Assembly: GCA_043769295.1 (NCBI GenBank)
Contig: JAYVJL010000133.1
Coordinates: 1-36,554 of the forward strand
Origin: Aalborgiella sp043769295
GTDB lineage: Bacteria; Pseudomonadota; Gammaproteobacteria; Burkholderiales; Burkholderiaceae_C
Reading direction: 5' to 3'
DNA length: 36,554 bases
The position numbers were made by a program, and so were the translations under genes. The notes beneath the pieces are model-generated. The model ran no database searches. It had not been told where the DNA came from and saw nothing but the letters and a program-made list of their open reading frames with translations. Shown here piece by piece: positions 23,051-32,851 of this stretch; the first letter of the stretch is position 1; every line of letters starts with the position of its first letter.

Positions 23051-24399
23051 GTGCTGCACAGTTATTGGCGCAGTTTGCCGCTTCCGGTGAGCAAACTTCA
23101 TTTCATGGCCGACACCTTGATCCCCAAATCATGGCCGGGCTGGATGGTGCCAATTGGTGCTTGAAAGATTACGAGGCGCGTGGCGGCTATCAAGCTTTGC
23201 GCAAGATCCTGGGTAAAGACGGTGGCGAGGGTTTAACGCAAGACCAAGTCATTGCAACTGTCAAAGAGTCAGCTTTGCGTGGTCGTGGTGGCGCGGGGTT
23301 TCCTACTGGCTTGAAGTGGAGCTTCATGCCGCGTCAGTTCCCCGGTCAAAAGTATTTGGTTTGCAATTCCGATGAGGGTGAACCGGGTACCTGCAAAGAT
23401 CGTGACATCATGCAGTTTAATCCGCATATTGTGATTGAAGGCATGGCTATCGCTGCGTACGCGATGGGTATCAGTGTGGGATATAACTACATCCACGGCG
23501 AAATTTTTGCGACCTACGATCGCTTTGAAGAGGCGCTTGAAGAAGCGCGTGCAGCAGGACTGCTCGGCAATCAAATTTTAGGCAGCAATTTTAGTTTCCA
23601 GTTGCATGCGGCACATGGTTTTGGTGCCTATATTTGCGGTGAAGAGACGGCTTTGTTGGAGTCCCTGGAGGGCAAAAAAGGCCAGCCACGGTTCAAACCA
23701 CCTTTCCCTGCCAGTTTTGGTTTGTATGGCAAACCAACGACGATTAACAATACAGAAACTTTTGCGGCAGTACCGTGGATCATTCGCAATGGTGGTGCAG
23801 CCTATTTGGCGTGCGGTAAGCCAAACAATGGCGGGACCAAAATTTATTCGGTTAGCGGTGATGTTGAACGACCCGGCAATTATGAGATCCCAATGGGAAC
23901 ACCATTTTCTACATTGTTGGAATTGGCTGGTGGCGTTCGCCATGGTCGTCAACTCAAAGCCGTGATTCCTGGTGGATCTTCTTCGCCAGTCTTGCCTGCG
24001 TCCATCATGATGGATTGCACGATGGATTACGATTCCATTGCCAAGGCCGGCTCCATGCTGGGCTCGGGTGCTGTCATTGTGCTTGATGACAGTCGTTGTA
24101 TGGTGAAAAGTTTGCAGCGTTTGAGCTACTTTTATATGCATGAGTCTTGTGGTCAATGTACGCCTTGCCGTGAAGGCACAGGCTGGTTGTCTCGCATGGT
24201 TGATCGTATCGAAAATGGACAAGGTCGTTCCAGCGATATCGATTTGCTCAATTCGGTGGCAGACAATATCCAAGGACGTACCATTTGCGCATTAGGCGAT
24301 GCGGCCGCCATGCCCGTACGCGCCATGATCAAGCATTTCCGTGAAGAATTTATTTATCACGTAGATCACAAGACGTGCATGGTACCGGCCTATGTTTAA
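23047..24399 (+). CDS. nuoF: NADH-quinone oxidoreductase subunit F
   Basis: 51-kDa flavoprotein that oxidises NADH using FMN and passes electrons to cluster N3. The 450-residue protein has the glycine-rich FMN/NADH region RGRGGAGFPTGLKW (78-91), CNSDEGEPGTCKDRD, and the dinucleotide loop YICGEETALLESLEGKKG. The N3 [4Fe-4S] ligands are Cys368, Cys371 and Cys374 (ESCGQCTPCREG) and Cys414 (TICALGDAA). The start ATG overlaps the nuoE stop. nuoG follows after 32 bases. Confidence 0.97.
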   Translation: MSAAQLLAQFAASGEQTSFHGRHLDPQIMAGLDGANWCLKDYEARGGYQALRKILGKDGGEGLTQDQVIATVKESALRGRGGAGFPTGLKWSFMPRQFPGQKYLVCNSDEGEPGTCKDRDIMQFNPHIVIEGMAIAAYAMGISVGYNYIHGEIFATYDRFEEALEEARAAGLLGNQILGSNFSFQLHAAHGFGAYICGEETALLESLEGKKGQPRFKPPFPASFGLYGKPTTINNTETFAAVPWIIRNGGAAYLACGKPNNGGTKIYSVSGDVERPGNYEIPMGTPFSTLLELAGGVRHGRQLKAVIPGGSSSPVLPASIMMDCTMDYDSIAKAGSMLGSGAVIVLDDSRCMVKSLQRLSYFYMHESCGQCTPCREGTGWLSRMVDRIENGQGRSSDIDLLNSVADNIQGRTICALGDAAAMPVRAMIKHFREEFIYHVDHKTCMVPAYV

Positions 24400-24431
24400 G
24401 TTTAAGTCTAAGGTCAAAGAGTAAAAATAAC

Positions 24432-26585
24432 ATGGTTGAAATTGAACTCGACGGCAAAAAAGTAGAAACCTTGGAAGGCAGCATGATCATGCAGGCAGCC
24501 GAGCAAGCCGGCACTTATATCCCGCATTTTTGCTATCACAAAAAACTCAGTATTGCTGCCAATTGCCGCATGTGTCTGGTTGATGTGGAGAAAATGCCAA
24601 AACCAATGCCTGCCTGCGCGACACCGGTCTCGCAAGGCATGATTGTTCGTACAAAAAGTGAAAAAGCGATCAAAGCACAGCAATCAGTGATGGAGTTTTT
24701 GTTGATCAACCATCCCTTGGATTGCCCTATTTGTGACCAGGGTGGCGAATGCCAGTTGCAAGATTTGGCCGTGGGTTATGGTGGATCTAGTTCCCGCTAT
24801 GAAGAAGAAAAACGTGTCGTCTTCCACAAAGATGTGGGCCCACTGATAAGCATGGAAGAAATGAGCCGCTGCATTCATTGCACGCGCTGTGTCCGCTTTG
24901 GTCAAGAGGTTGCTGGTGTAATGGAATTGGGCATGTCTCATCGCGGTGAACATGCTGAGATCGAGACGTTTATTGGTCAGTCAATTGATTCCGAGTTGTC
25001 GGGAAACATGATTGATATCTGCCCAGTCGGCGCGTTGACCAGCAAACCGTTCCGATACAGTGCCCGCACTTGGGAGCTGAGTCGTCGTAAATCGATCAGC
25101 CCTCATGACTCCACTGGTGCCAATTTGATTGTTCAAGTCAAAAATAACAAAGTCATGCGTGTCGTGCCTTTGGAGAATGAAGCGGTCAACGAGTGCTGGA
25201 TTGCTGATCGTGACCGCTTTTCGTACGAAGCATTGAATTCGGATGAACGATTGACCAGCCCCATGATTAAACATGGCGGTGACTGGAAAACGGTTGGCTG
25301 GCAGACAGCGCTTGAATACGTGGCAAATGGTCTGAAGCAAATCAAAGCTGATCATGGCGCCTCTAGTTTAGGTGTGCTGGTGAGCCCGCATTCAACACTT
25401 GAAGAGTTGTATCTTGCCGCAGGTGTAATGCGTGGTTTGGGTAGCGATAATATCGATCATCGTTTACGTCATGCTGAGTTTCCTGCATTTGGTGGCGTGC
25501 GCTGGCTGGGATCGTCGATTGCTTCTTTGTCAGAACTTCACAGTGCATTGATCATTGGTTCAAATCTACGTAAAGAGCATCCTTTGTTCGCGCAAAGAAT
25601 TCGGCAATCGGTACGCAAGGGTTGTTCTGTCAGTGTCATCCATTCTGTAGCATCTGATTGGGCGATGGCTGTATCCAATATGAGCGTGGTTGAGCCGGCG
25701 CGCTGGGCGCAAACTTTGGCGGATGTGGCGGCTGCCATTGCCACTGATAAAGGGATTACTGCACCATGCGCTGGTACCGCAACTGATACTGCTAAAGCTA
25801 TTGCCTCTTCTTTGTTGATAGGAGGAGAGCGCAAAGTCATTTTGTTGGGAAATGCGGCTGCACACCACATCAACGCTTCCAGTTTGTTGTCTTTAGCGCA
25901 ATGGATTGCAGCTCAAACGGGTGCTCGAGTAGGCTATTTAATTGAAGCCGCCAATACGGTGGGCGCACAGTGGGTGGGTGCGCAGCCCTTGAGCAACGGT
26001 TTAAATGCAGGTCAGATGTTGGCTGGTGACTTAAAAGTTGTCATCTTGCTGAATACTGAGCCCGAATTTGACTCTGCTGCAGGTGCTAAAGCGAAAGCCG
26101 CGCTGGGTAAAGCGCAAATGGTGGTCAGTATGAATCCATTTAAAGCCAATATGGATTTTTGTGATGTGATATTACCGATTTCACCATTCACGGAAACCTC
26201 GGGTACTTTTGCAAATGCTGAAGGACGTCTTCAAAGTTTTCATGCTGTAGTTAAGCCCTTGGGCGAAACACGTCCCGCCTGGAAGGTATGGCGTGTATTG
26301 GCTAATATGATGAGTTTGCCTGGTTTTGAGTTTGACTCTTCACAAGAGGTTTTAAATAAAATCCTAGGTGCATCTGCTGGTGCCACGTCAATACCTGCAG
26401 ATCAATTGATGAATGAAACGACTTCTCAGATTAATTTGTCTGCTGTACAGAGCAATGAGCCAGTTACTGCTGCCATATATCAGCTTGATGGCATTGTTCG
26501 GCGTGCCAGTTCATTGCAAATGACGGCAGATGCAAGAACTGAGAATGCCCATATGACAGCGCAAAGTAAAGAGGTGTTGTTGTGA
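24432..26585 (+). CDS. nuoG: NADH-quinone oxidoreductase subunit G
   Basis: Large Fe-S subunit of the peripheral arm. From ATG 24432 the protein is 717 residues. Ligands by cluster are N1b Cys34, Cys45, Cys48, Cys62; N5 His94, Cys98, Cys101, Cys107 (INHPLDCPICDQGGECQLQD); and N4 Cys147, Cys150, Cys153, Cys197 (CIHCTRCVRFG; DICPVGALTSKP). The region after N4 where some bacteria carry the extra N7 cluster (CxxCxxxC) instead reads SRRKSISPHDSTGANLIVQV with no cysteines, so N7 is absent, as in mitochondria. The molybdopterin-like C-terminal domain follows. An upstream in-frame ATG at 24375 overlaps nuoF and is rejected. The end overlaps nuoH by four bases. Confidence 0.97.
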   Translation: MVEIELDGKKVETLEGSMIMQAAEQAGTYIPHFCYHKKLSIAANCRMCLVDVEKMPKPMPACATPVSQGMIVRTKSEKAIKAQQSVMEFLLINHPLDCPICDQGGECQLQDLAVGYGGSSSRYEEEKRVVFHKDVGPLISMEEMSRCIHCTRCVRFGQEVAGVMELGMSHRGEHAEIETFIGQSIDSELSGNMIDICPVGALTSKPFRYSARTWELSRRKSISPHDSTGANLIVQVKNNKVMRVVPLENEAVNECWIADRDRFSYEALNSDERLTSPMIKHGGDWKTVGWQTALEYVANGLKQIKADHGASSLGVLVSPHSTLEELYLAAGVMRGLGSDNIDHRLRHAEFPAFGGVRWLGSSIASLSELHSALIIGSNLRKEHPLFAQRIRQSVRKGCSVSVIHSVASDWAMAVSNMSVVEPARWAQTLADVAAAIATDKGITAPCAGTATDTAKAIASSLLIGGERKVILLGNAAAHHINASSLLSLAQWIAAQTGARVGYLIEAANTVGAQWVGAQPLSNGLNAGQMLAGDLKVVILLNTEPEFDSAAGAKAKAALGKAQMVVSMNPFKANMDFCDVILPISPFTETSGTFANAEGRLQSFHAVVKPLGETRPAWKVWRVLANMMSLPGFEFDSSQEVLNKILGASAGATSIPADQLMNETTSQINLSAVQSNEPVTAAIYQLDGIVRRASSLQMTADARTENAHMTAQSKEVLL

Positions 26586-27658
26586 TTGATGCAATCTATA
26601 ACGCAGGTCTTGGTTTGGTGGCGGCATCTTGGTGGTCGGGCGTCGTTTGGCCCGTCATTTGGAATCTCGTCAAAATTATCGTTTTGGTGCTTCCTTTGAT
26701 GGGTGCAGTTGCATACCTGACGCTATGGGAGCGCAAGCTGATTGGGTGGATTCAAATTCGGCTTGGACCGAATCGTGTGGGACCTTTAGGTTTGTTGCAA
26801 CCTATCGCGGATGCGCTTAAGTTGTTGACCAAAGAGATATTGGTGCCTGCTGCAGCGAATAAAGGTTTGTTTTTATTGGGTCCGGTTATGACCATCATGC
26901 CTGCCTTGGCTGCATGGGCTGTGATTCCTTTTGGTCCTGAAGTTGCGCTGTCCAATATCAATGCTGGTTTACTTTTTGTCATGGCTATAACGTCGATGGA
27001 AGTTTATGGTGTGATCATTGCTGGTTGGGCTTCAAATTCAAAGTATGCCTTTTTAGGGGCGATGCGTGCCTCTGCCCAAATGGTGAGTTACGAGATTGCG
27101 ATGGGATTCTGTTTGGTCGTGGTGCTTATGGTGTCTGCCAGCTTGAATATGACCGATATTGTGACCGCCCAAGCGAGAGGCACATTTGCAAATATGGGTT
27201 TGAATTTCTTGTCCTGGAATTGGCTCCCGCTGCTGCCTATTTTTGCTGTCTATTTCATTTCAGGTTTGGCTGAAACCAATCGACACCCGTTTGACGTCGT
27301 CGAAGGTGAGTCTGAGATTGTTGCTGGTCATATGGTTGAATATTCCGGTATGTCATATGCCATGTTCTATTTGGCGGAGTATGCCAACATGTGGTTGATT
27401 TCCATACTTGCCGTCATCATGTTCTTAGGCGGCTGGTTGTCTCCAATAGCTGGCTTGGATTGGATTCCAGGTTGGATTTGGTTGGGTCTCAAAACATGCT
27501 TCTTGGTCACAACCTTTATTTGGATTCGTGCAACATTTCCGCGCTATAGATATGACCAAATCATGCGTTTGGGCTGGAAGATTTTCATTCCAGTCACCTT
27601 GGTCTGGCTGATCGTGGTGGGCGCGTGGATGCAAACATCATGGAATATTTGGAAGTAA
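26582..27658 (+). CDS. nuoH: NADH-quinone oxidoreductase subunit H
   Basis: Membrane subunit connecting the peripheral arm to the proton-pumping arm and forming part of the quinone chamber. The 358-residue protein has about eight transmembrane helices and the conserved motifs WERKLIGWIQIRLGPNRVGP and GLAETNRHPFDVVEGESEIV, the latter being the acidic loop of the quinone site. It starts at GTG 26582 within GTGA, overlapping the nuoG stop, with GAGGTG at 26571-26576 as a well-placed ribosome site. Confidence 0.97.
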   Translation: MIDAIYNAGLGLVAASWWSGVVWPVIWNLVKIIVLVLPLMGAVAYLTLWERKLIGWIQIRLGPNRVGPLGLLQPIADALKLLTKEILVPAAANKGLFLLGPVMTIMPALAAWAVIPFGPEVALSNINAGLLFVMAITSMEVYGVIIAGWASNSKYAFLGAMRASAQMVSYEIAMGFCLVVVLMVSASLNMTDIVTAQARGTFANMGLNFLSWNWLPLLPIFAVYFISGLAETNRHPFDVVEGESEIVAGHMVEYSGMSYAMFYLAEYANMWLISILAVIMFLGGWLSPIAGLDWIPGWIWLGLKTCFLVTTFIWIRATFPRYRYDQIMRLGWKIFIPVTLVWLIVVGAWMQTSWNIWK

Positions 27659-27670
27659 GGTGAAGTTTTA

Positions 27671-28192
27671 ATGTCTACTGCAGCTACACCTCCTATGAGT
27701 GCACCGTTTTCTCTTAAAGACTTTTTATCGAGTTTTATGCTGACTGAATTGTTCAGGGGTATGGTCCTGACCGGTAAGTACATGTTTCGGCGCAAAATCA
27801 CGATCCAATTCCCGGAAGAAAAAACACCGGCCAGCCCACGTTTTCGTGGCTTGCATGCCTTGCGTCGTTATGAAAATGGTGAAGAGCGATGCATCGCCTG
27901 CAAATTGTGCGAAGCCGTTTGTCCCGCGATGGCGATTACGATTGAGTCCGATGTCCGCGCCGATGGTAGCCGTCGAACCAGCCGATACGATATCGATTTA
28001 ACCAAATGTATTTTTTGCGGATTTTGTGAAGAGAGTTGCCCAGTCGATTCTATTGTTGAGACGCATATCTTTGAATATCACGGTGAGAAGCGGGGCGACT
28101 TGTATTTCACCAAAGAAATGTTGCTCGCCGTGGGTGATCGCTATGAAGCTGAGATTGCTGCTAATCGCGCAGCTGATGCTAAATATCGCTAA
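27671..28192 (+). CDS. nuoI: NADH-quinone oxidoreductase subunit I
   Basis: Ferredoxin-like subunit with the two [4Fe-4S] clusters N6a and N6b. The 173-residue protein carries Cys74, Cys77, Cys80, Cys84 (CIACKLCEAVCPAM) and Cys113, Cys116, Cys119, Cys123 (CIFCGFCEESCPVD), each set with the fourth Cys crossing to the other cluster in the usual way. A hydrophobic N-terminal helix (about 18-38) anchors it to the membrane arm. AAGGTG lies ten bases before the ATG. nuoJ follows after 40 bases. Confidence 0.97.
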   Translation: MSTAATPPMSAPFSLKDFLSSFMLTELFRGMVLTGKYMFRRKITIQFPEEKTPASPRFRGLHALRRYENGEERCIACKLCEAVCPAMAITIESDVRADGSRRTSRYDIDLTKCIFCGFCEESCPVDSIVETHIFEYHGEKRGDLYFTKEMLLAVGDRYEAEIAANRAADAKYR

Positions 28193-28232
28193 TTGACAAT
28201 AACTGGCAAATGTCACTATAAAGAAATGATTC

Positions 28233-28919
28233 ATGGACGTTAAGACTGGACTTTTTTACTTGTTTTCCATACTGATGCTTTTTGCAGCATTTCGTGTGAT
28301 TACAGCTCGCAATCCTGTACATGCTGCGCTGTATTTGGTGCTCGCCTTTTTTCAGGCCTCTGGTATTTGGATTTTATTAAAAGCTGAGTTTTTAGGTATT
28401 GCTCTGGTTTTAGTCTATGTAGGAGCCGTGATGGTTCTGTTCTTGTTTGTCGTGATGATGTTGGATATTAATATTGACAGTGTTCGCGTGGGTTTTTGGA
28501 AGCATTTTCCGCTTGCAGCCGGTTTTGGTGCACTCATCGCATTGGAAATGTCCGCCGTCCTGATGGGCGGCTTTCGAATCACTGAAGAGCCAAAAGCTGC
28601 GGTTGCGCTTGCTTCAGGCGCAGGTAAGTTAGCGCAGGTCTCAAATACTAAAGATCTTGGCGTTTTGCTCTATACCCATTATCTCTATCCTTTAGAGATT
28701 GCGGCTGTCATTTTGTTGGTGGCTATCATTGCCGCTATTGCGTTGACTTTGCGTCAACGTAAGGACAGCAAATATGTCAATCCAGCCGATCAAGTGCGGG
28801 TCAAAGCACGTGATCGCATGCATGTTATTCGTCTGGATGCTACTAAACCATCCTTGCCTTTACAAGCCGTTGCCATGGATGAATCCGCCAGCAGTTCTTC
28901 TTTGGAGAAAAAAGTATGA
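28233..28919 (+). CDS. nuoJ: NADH-quinone oxidoreductase subunit J
   Basis: Membrane-arm subunit with five predicted transmembrane helices, matching bacterial NuoJ/ND6. The 228-residue protein has the conserved region NPVHAALYLVLAFFQASGIW and the pi-bulge helix segment LVYVGAVMVLFLFVVMMLDI. A longer polar C-terminus (about 175-228) after the last helix is usual for betaproteobacteria. The ATG at 28233 fits the family start, and the 3' end overlaps nuoK by four bases (ATGA). Confidence 0.96.
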   Translation: MDVKTGLFYLFSILMLFAAFRVITARNPVHAALYLVLAFFQASGIWILLKAEFLGIALVLVYVGAVMVLFLFVVMMLDINIDSVRVGFWKHFPLAAGFGALIALEMSAVLMGGFRITEEPKAAVALASGAGKLAQVSNTKDLGVLLYTHYLYPLEIAAVILLVAIIAAIALTLRQRKDSKYVNPADQVRVKARDRMHVIRLDATKPSLPLQAVAMDESASSSSLEKKV

Positions 28920-29224
28920 CCCTCACACTATGGCATTTCCTGGTGCTGGGCGCAATGCTTTTTGCGTTGTCAGTCATTGGCATATTTTTGAATCGCAAAA
29001 ACTTGATCGTTTTATTGATGGCCATTGAGCTGATGCTGCTTGCTGTCAATACCAACTTTGTCGCGTTCTCGCATTACTTGGGTGACATGCATGGGCAGAT
29101 TTTTGTGTTCTTTATTTTGACTGTAGCGGCTGCGGAATCAGCCATTGGTTTGGCTATTCTGGTGTTGTTGTTCCGTAATAAATCCAGTATCAATGTGGAC
29201 GAATTGGATACGCTCAAGGGCTGA
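28916..29224 (+). CDS. nuoK: NADH-quinone oxidoreductase subunit K
   Basis: Membrane-arm subunit with three transmembrane helices, equivalent to mitochondrial ND4L. The 102-residue protein carries the two buried proton-path glutamates, Glu38 (LLMAIELMLLAVN) and Glu74 (VAAAESAIGLAIL), corresponding to E. coli Glu36 and Glu72. The start overlaps the nuoJ stop. A 71-base gap to nuoL contains no hairpin or gene that I can recognise. Confidence 0.97.
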   Translation: MTLTLWHFLVLGAMLFALSVIGIFLNRKNLIVLLMAIELMLLAVNTNFVAFSHYLGDMHGQIFVFFILTVAAAESAIGLAILVLLFRNKSSINVDELDTLKG

Positions 29225-29295
29225 TCCGTCAACGTGACTTTTATCTAGACATTTAGCAAGACAAGAATTTAAGACGAATCCATGAGATTACAACG

Positions 29296-31332
29296 ATGAG
29301 TGCAACGCTTTCAGCATCCACCTTATTAGCCGTTCCCATGGCACCCCTGCTGGGTGCTGTGTTAGCTGGCGTTTTTGGTACAGCCCTTGGTGGAAATGTA
29401 ATCGGCCGTCGCCTAAGCCATTCAATGACCATCCTTGGTGTTTTAGTCGCTTTCATTTTGTCAGCCTTGACATTGCAAAGCGTTGTCAACGATGGCGCGC
29501 GTTTTAACGAAACGCTTTACACATGGATGGTCGTTGGCGGTCTGAAAATGGAAGTGGGCTTCCTGGTTGATGGCCTGACAGCCATGATGATGTGTGTGGT
29601 CACTTTTGTGTCGCTGATGGTACACATTTACACCATTGGCTACATGAAAGAAGATGAAGGCTACAACCGCTTTTTTGGCTATATCTCACTCTTTACGTTT
29701 TCCATGTTGATGCTTGTCATGAGCAATAACATGTTGCAGTTGTTTTTTGGCTGGGAGGCAGTGGGCTTGGTTTCCTATTTGTTGATTGGTTTTTGGTTCA
29801 ACAAGCCAACGGCTATTTTTGCAAACATGAAAGCGTTCCTTGTTAATCGCGTGGGCGATTTTGGTTTTATTTTGGGCATTGGCTTGATCGCTGCTTACGC
29901 AGGGACGCTCAACTACACAGAAACCTTCGGTAAAGCCGGTGAATTGGCGAAATTGAGTTTCCCAGGTACCGACTGGATGCTGATCACCGTTATTTGTATT
30001 TGCTTGTTCATTGGGGCCATGGGTAAAAGCGCGCAGTTTCCATTGCACGTGTGGTTGCCAGATTCAATGGAAGGCCCAACACCTATTTCGGCATTGATTC
30101 ATGCCGCCACCATGGTTACGGCAGGTATTTTCATGGTGGCACGCATGTCGCCCTTGTTTGAACTTAGCGACACCGCCTTGAGTTTCATCATGATCATCGG
30201 CGCCATCACGGCATTGTTCATGGGCTTTCTTGGTATTATTCAAAATGACATCAAGCGGGTTGTCGCTTACTCGACACTATCGCAATTGGGCTACATGACG
30301 GTCGCGTTGGGGGCTTCTGCTTATTCGGTGGCCGTCTTTCATCTGATGACTCACGCTTTCTTTAAGGCATTGCTGTTTTTGGCAGCTGGCTCTGTCATCA
30401 TGGGCGTGCATCACAACCAGGACATTCGATGGATGGGAGGATTGCGCAAATACATGCCAATCACTTGGATGACCTCTTTGCTCGGTTCATTGGCATTGAT
30501 TGGCACACCACTGTTTTCGGGTTTCTACTCTAAGGATAGCATCATTGAGGCCGTTCATGAGAGCCATCTGACGGGTGCCGGTTTTGCTTCTTTTGCAGTG
30601 TTGGCGGGTGTTTTTGTCACCGCTTTCTATTCATTCCGCATGTATTTCCTGGTCTTTCATGGCAAAGAACGCTTTGATCAAAACCCAGATGCGCATCACG
30701 ACGTCCATCATGATGCGCACGATGATCATGGGCATCATGCTGGCCACGACAGCAAGCCTCACGAGTCACCTTGGGTCGTGACGCTTCCATTGATCCTCCT
30801 GGCTATTCCATCTGTCATCATTGGTTACTTGACCATCAAACCCATGCTGTTTGGTGGCTTTTTCAAAGATGCCATTTTTATGAATACAGAAAAGCACCAT
30901 GCCATGGCTGTGCTGACTGAAGAGTTTCATGGTGCTTGGCAAATGGCGAGCCATGCGCTGACCACCTTACCTTTCTGGCTGGCATTTGCCGGTGTGGTGA
31001 CCTCGTATGTCTTTTACATCCTGAAACCAGAGTGGCCAGCGGCGATCAAACGCGTATGCCAGCCTATTTATACGCTTCTAGAGAACAAGTATTACCTGGA
31101 TTGGTTCAATGAGAATGTTTTGGCTCGCGGTGCACGCGCCCTCGGTGGCTTGCTATGGGCAAACGACAAGCAGGTCATCGATGGCACTTTGGTGAATGGT
31201 TCGTGGAAAGTCGTGCGTCTGTTCTCTGCGGTCGTCCGCCGTTTTCAAACCGGATATATCTACCACTATGCCTTGTCAATGATTGCGGGCGTCTTTGTTT
31301 TGATGACGTATTTTGTCTGGCTTAAGCCGTAA
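29296..31332 (+). CDS. nuoL: NADH-quinone oxidoreductase subunit L
   Basis: Distal antiporter-like proton-pumping subunit of the membrane arm with the long lateral helix. The 678-residue protein has the conserved TM5 glutamate, Glu154 (LFFGWEAVGLVSYLLIGFW), the TM7 lysine, Lys244 (GKSAQFPLHVWLPDSMEGPT), and the LIHAATMVTAGIF helix. A loop at about 457-491 is strikingly His/Asp-rich (about 12 His in 30 residues) and is followed by HESPWVVTLPL. The lateral helix lies near the C-terminus. The ATG at 29296 gives a plausible hydrophobic start. Confidence 0.97.
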   Translation: MSATLSASTLLAVPMAPLLGAVLAGVFGTALGGNVIGRRLSHSMTILGVLVAFILSALTLQSVVNDGARFNETLYTWMVVGGLKMEVGFLVDGLTAMMMCVVTFVSLMVHIYTIGYMKEDEGYNRFFGYISLFTFSMLMLVMSNNMLQLFFGWEAVGLVSYLLIGFWFNKPTAIFANMKAFLVNRVGDFGFILGIGLIAAYAGTLNYTETFGKAGELAKLSFPGTDWMLITVICICLFIGAMGKSAQFPLHVWLPDSMEGPTPISALIHAATMVTAGIFMVARMSPLFELSDTALSFIMIIGAITALFMGFLGIIQNDIKRVVAYSTLSQLGYMTVALGASAYSVAVFHLMTHAFFKALLFLAAGSVIMGVHHNQDIRWMGGLRKYMPITWMTSLLGSLALIGTPLFSGFYSKDSIIEAVHESHLTGAGFASFAVLAGVFVTAFYSFRMYFLVFHGKERFDQNPDAHHDVHHDAHDDHGHHAGHDSKPHESPWVVTLPLILLAIPSVIIGYLTIKPMLFGGFFKDAIFMNTEKHHAMAVLTEEFHGAWQMASHALTTLPFWLAFAGVVTSYVFYILKPEWPAAIKRVCQPIYTLLENKYYLDWFNENVLARGARALGGLLWANDKQVIDGTLVNGSWKVVRLFSAVVRRFQTGYIYHYALSMIAGVFVLMTYFVWLKP

Positions 31333-31345
31333 GGAAAAGAAGAAA

Positions 31346-32821
31346 ATGGGTCTGTTGAGTCTTGCTATTTGGACACCAATCTTTTTTGGTGCAGTTCTGT
31401 TGGCTTTTGGTCGGGACGATCAGGCTAAAGCGGTGCGCTGGTTGGCCTTGATTGGTTCATTGGTGAGTCTGTTCGTTACACTGCCTTTGTATGACGGGTT
31501 CAAGCTGGGCACTTCAGCCATGCAGTTTGTTGAAAAAGCACCCTGGATCAAGGCTTTTAACGTCAACTATCACCTGGGTGTCGATGGCATCTCTTTGTGG
31601 TTTGTATTGCTCACTGCGTTTATCAACGTCATCGTGATTATTGCCTCATGGGAATCAATCACGACCCGTGTCAACCAGTACATGGGCGCATTTATGATCC
31701 TGAGCGGGTTGATGATTGGTGTGTTTTGCGCATTGGATGGCTTGCTGTTTTACGTCTTCTTTGAAGCAACCTTGATACCCATGTATTTGATCATTGGTAT
31801 TTGGGGGGGGCCAAACAAAATCTATGCAGCATTCAAGTTTTTCTTGTATACCTTGCTCGGTTCTTTGTTGATGCTGATTGCCTTGATTTATCTGTATTCC
31901 AAATCAGGTGGTAGTTTTGATATATCTGTGTGGCATAAATTGCCACTCGGTGGCACTGCGCAAACCCTGCTGTTTTTTGCCTTCTTCTCCGCTTTTGCGG
32001 TGAAGGTACCGATGTGGCCTGTTCACACTTGGTTACCTGATGTGCACGTTGAAGCGCCCACGGGTGGGTCTGCTGTGCTGGCAGCCATCATGCTGAAATT
32101 GGGTGCGTATGGATTTTTGCGTTTTTCCATGCCTATCGCCCCAGATGCCGCGCATGAGTGGGCTTGGTTGATGATTGCGCTTTCTTTGATTGCGGTGATT
32201 TATGTTGGTTTGGTCGCCATGGTGCAACAAGACATGAAAAAACTGGTGGCATATTCATCGGTTGCCCACATGGGTTTCGTCACTTTGGGCTTCTTTATTT
32301 TCAGCGATCTGGGTGTTTCAGGCGGGTTGGTGCAAATGATCGCGCACGGTTTTGTCTCAGGCGCCATGTTTTTGAGCATTGGTGTTTTGTATGACCGAAT
32401 GCATTCGCGTGAGATCGCCAGCTATGGCGGTGTCATCAATACCATGCCGAAATTTGCGGCCTTTGCCTTGCTGTTTTCGATGGCAAACTGCGGCTTGCCG
32501 GGTACCGCTGGTTTCGTCGGCGAGTGGATGGTGATTTTGGGTGCCGTCAAGGCTAATTTCTGGCTGGGTTTTGCCGCCGCCACTGCGCTCATCTTTGGTG
32601 CTGCTTATACCCTGTGGATGTATAAACGTGTCTATCTGGGACCGGTCACAAACGACCATGTCAAAGAACTCAAAGACATCAATGCCCGGGAGTTTTTGGT
32701 CATGACCTTGTTGGCGATCGCCGTGCTGTGGATGGGCTTGTATCCAAAACCATTCACAGATGTGATGAACACCTCTGTGTCGGATTTGCTCAAGCATGTG
32801 GCTGTTTCCAAACTTAATTGA
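31346..32821 (+). CDS. nuoM: NADH-quinone oxidoreductase subunit M
   Basis: Antiporter-like proton-pumping subunit. From ATG 31346, with AAGGA at 31331-31335, the protein is 491 residues and begins MGLLSLAIWTPIFFGAVL. The TM5 glutamate is Glu140 (FYVFFEATLIPMYLIIGIWG), and the helix containing KVPMWPVHTWLPDVHVEAPT is the family signature. The frame is open back to a TTG at 31313 inside nuoL, but that extension is polar and has no support. The nuoL and nuoM genes are separated by 13 bases. Confidence 0.97.
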   Translation: MGLLSLAIWTPIFFGAVLLAFGRDDQAKAVRWLALIGSLVSLFVTLPLYDGFKLGTSAMQFVEKAPWIKAFNVNYHLGVDGISLWFVLLTAFINVIVIIASWESITTRVNQYMGAFMILSGLMIGVFCALDGLLFYVFFEATLIPMYLIIGIWGGPNKIYAAFKFFLYTLLGSLLMLIALIYLYSKSGGSFDISVWHKLPLGGTAQTLLFFAFFSAFAVKVPMWPVHTWLPDVHVEAPTGGSAVLAAIMLKLGAYGFLRFSMPIAPDAAHEWAWLMIALSLIAVIYVGLVAMVQQDMKKLVAYSSVAHMGFVTLGFFIFSDLGVSGGLVQMIAHGFVSGAMFLSIGVLYDRMHSREIASYGGVINTMPKFAAFALLFSMANCGLPGTAGFVGEWMVILGAVKANFWLGFAAATALIFGAAYTLWMYKRVYLGPVTNDHVKELKDINAREFLVMTLLAIAVLWMGLYPKPFTDVMNTSVSDLLKHVAVSKLN

Positions 32822-32851
32822 CCTCTACCTCTAGATAACTGAAGATTTAAG

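Noticed and set aside
23578..24273. 231-codon minus-strand open frame across nuoF
   Set aside because: Antisense to the conserved nuoF and without family features.
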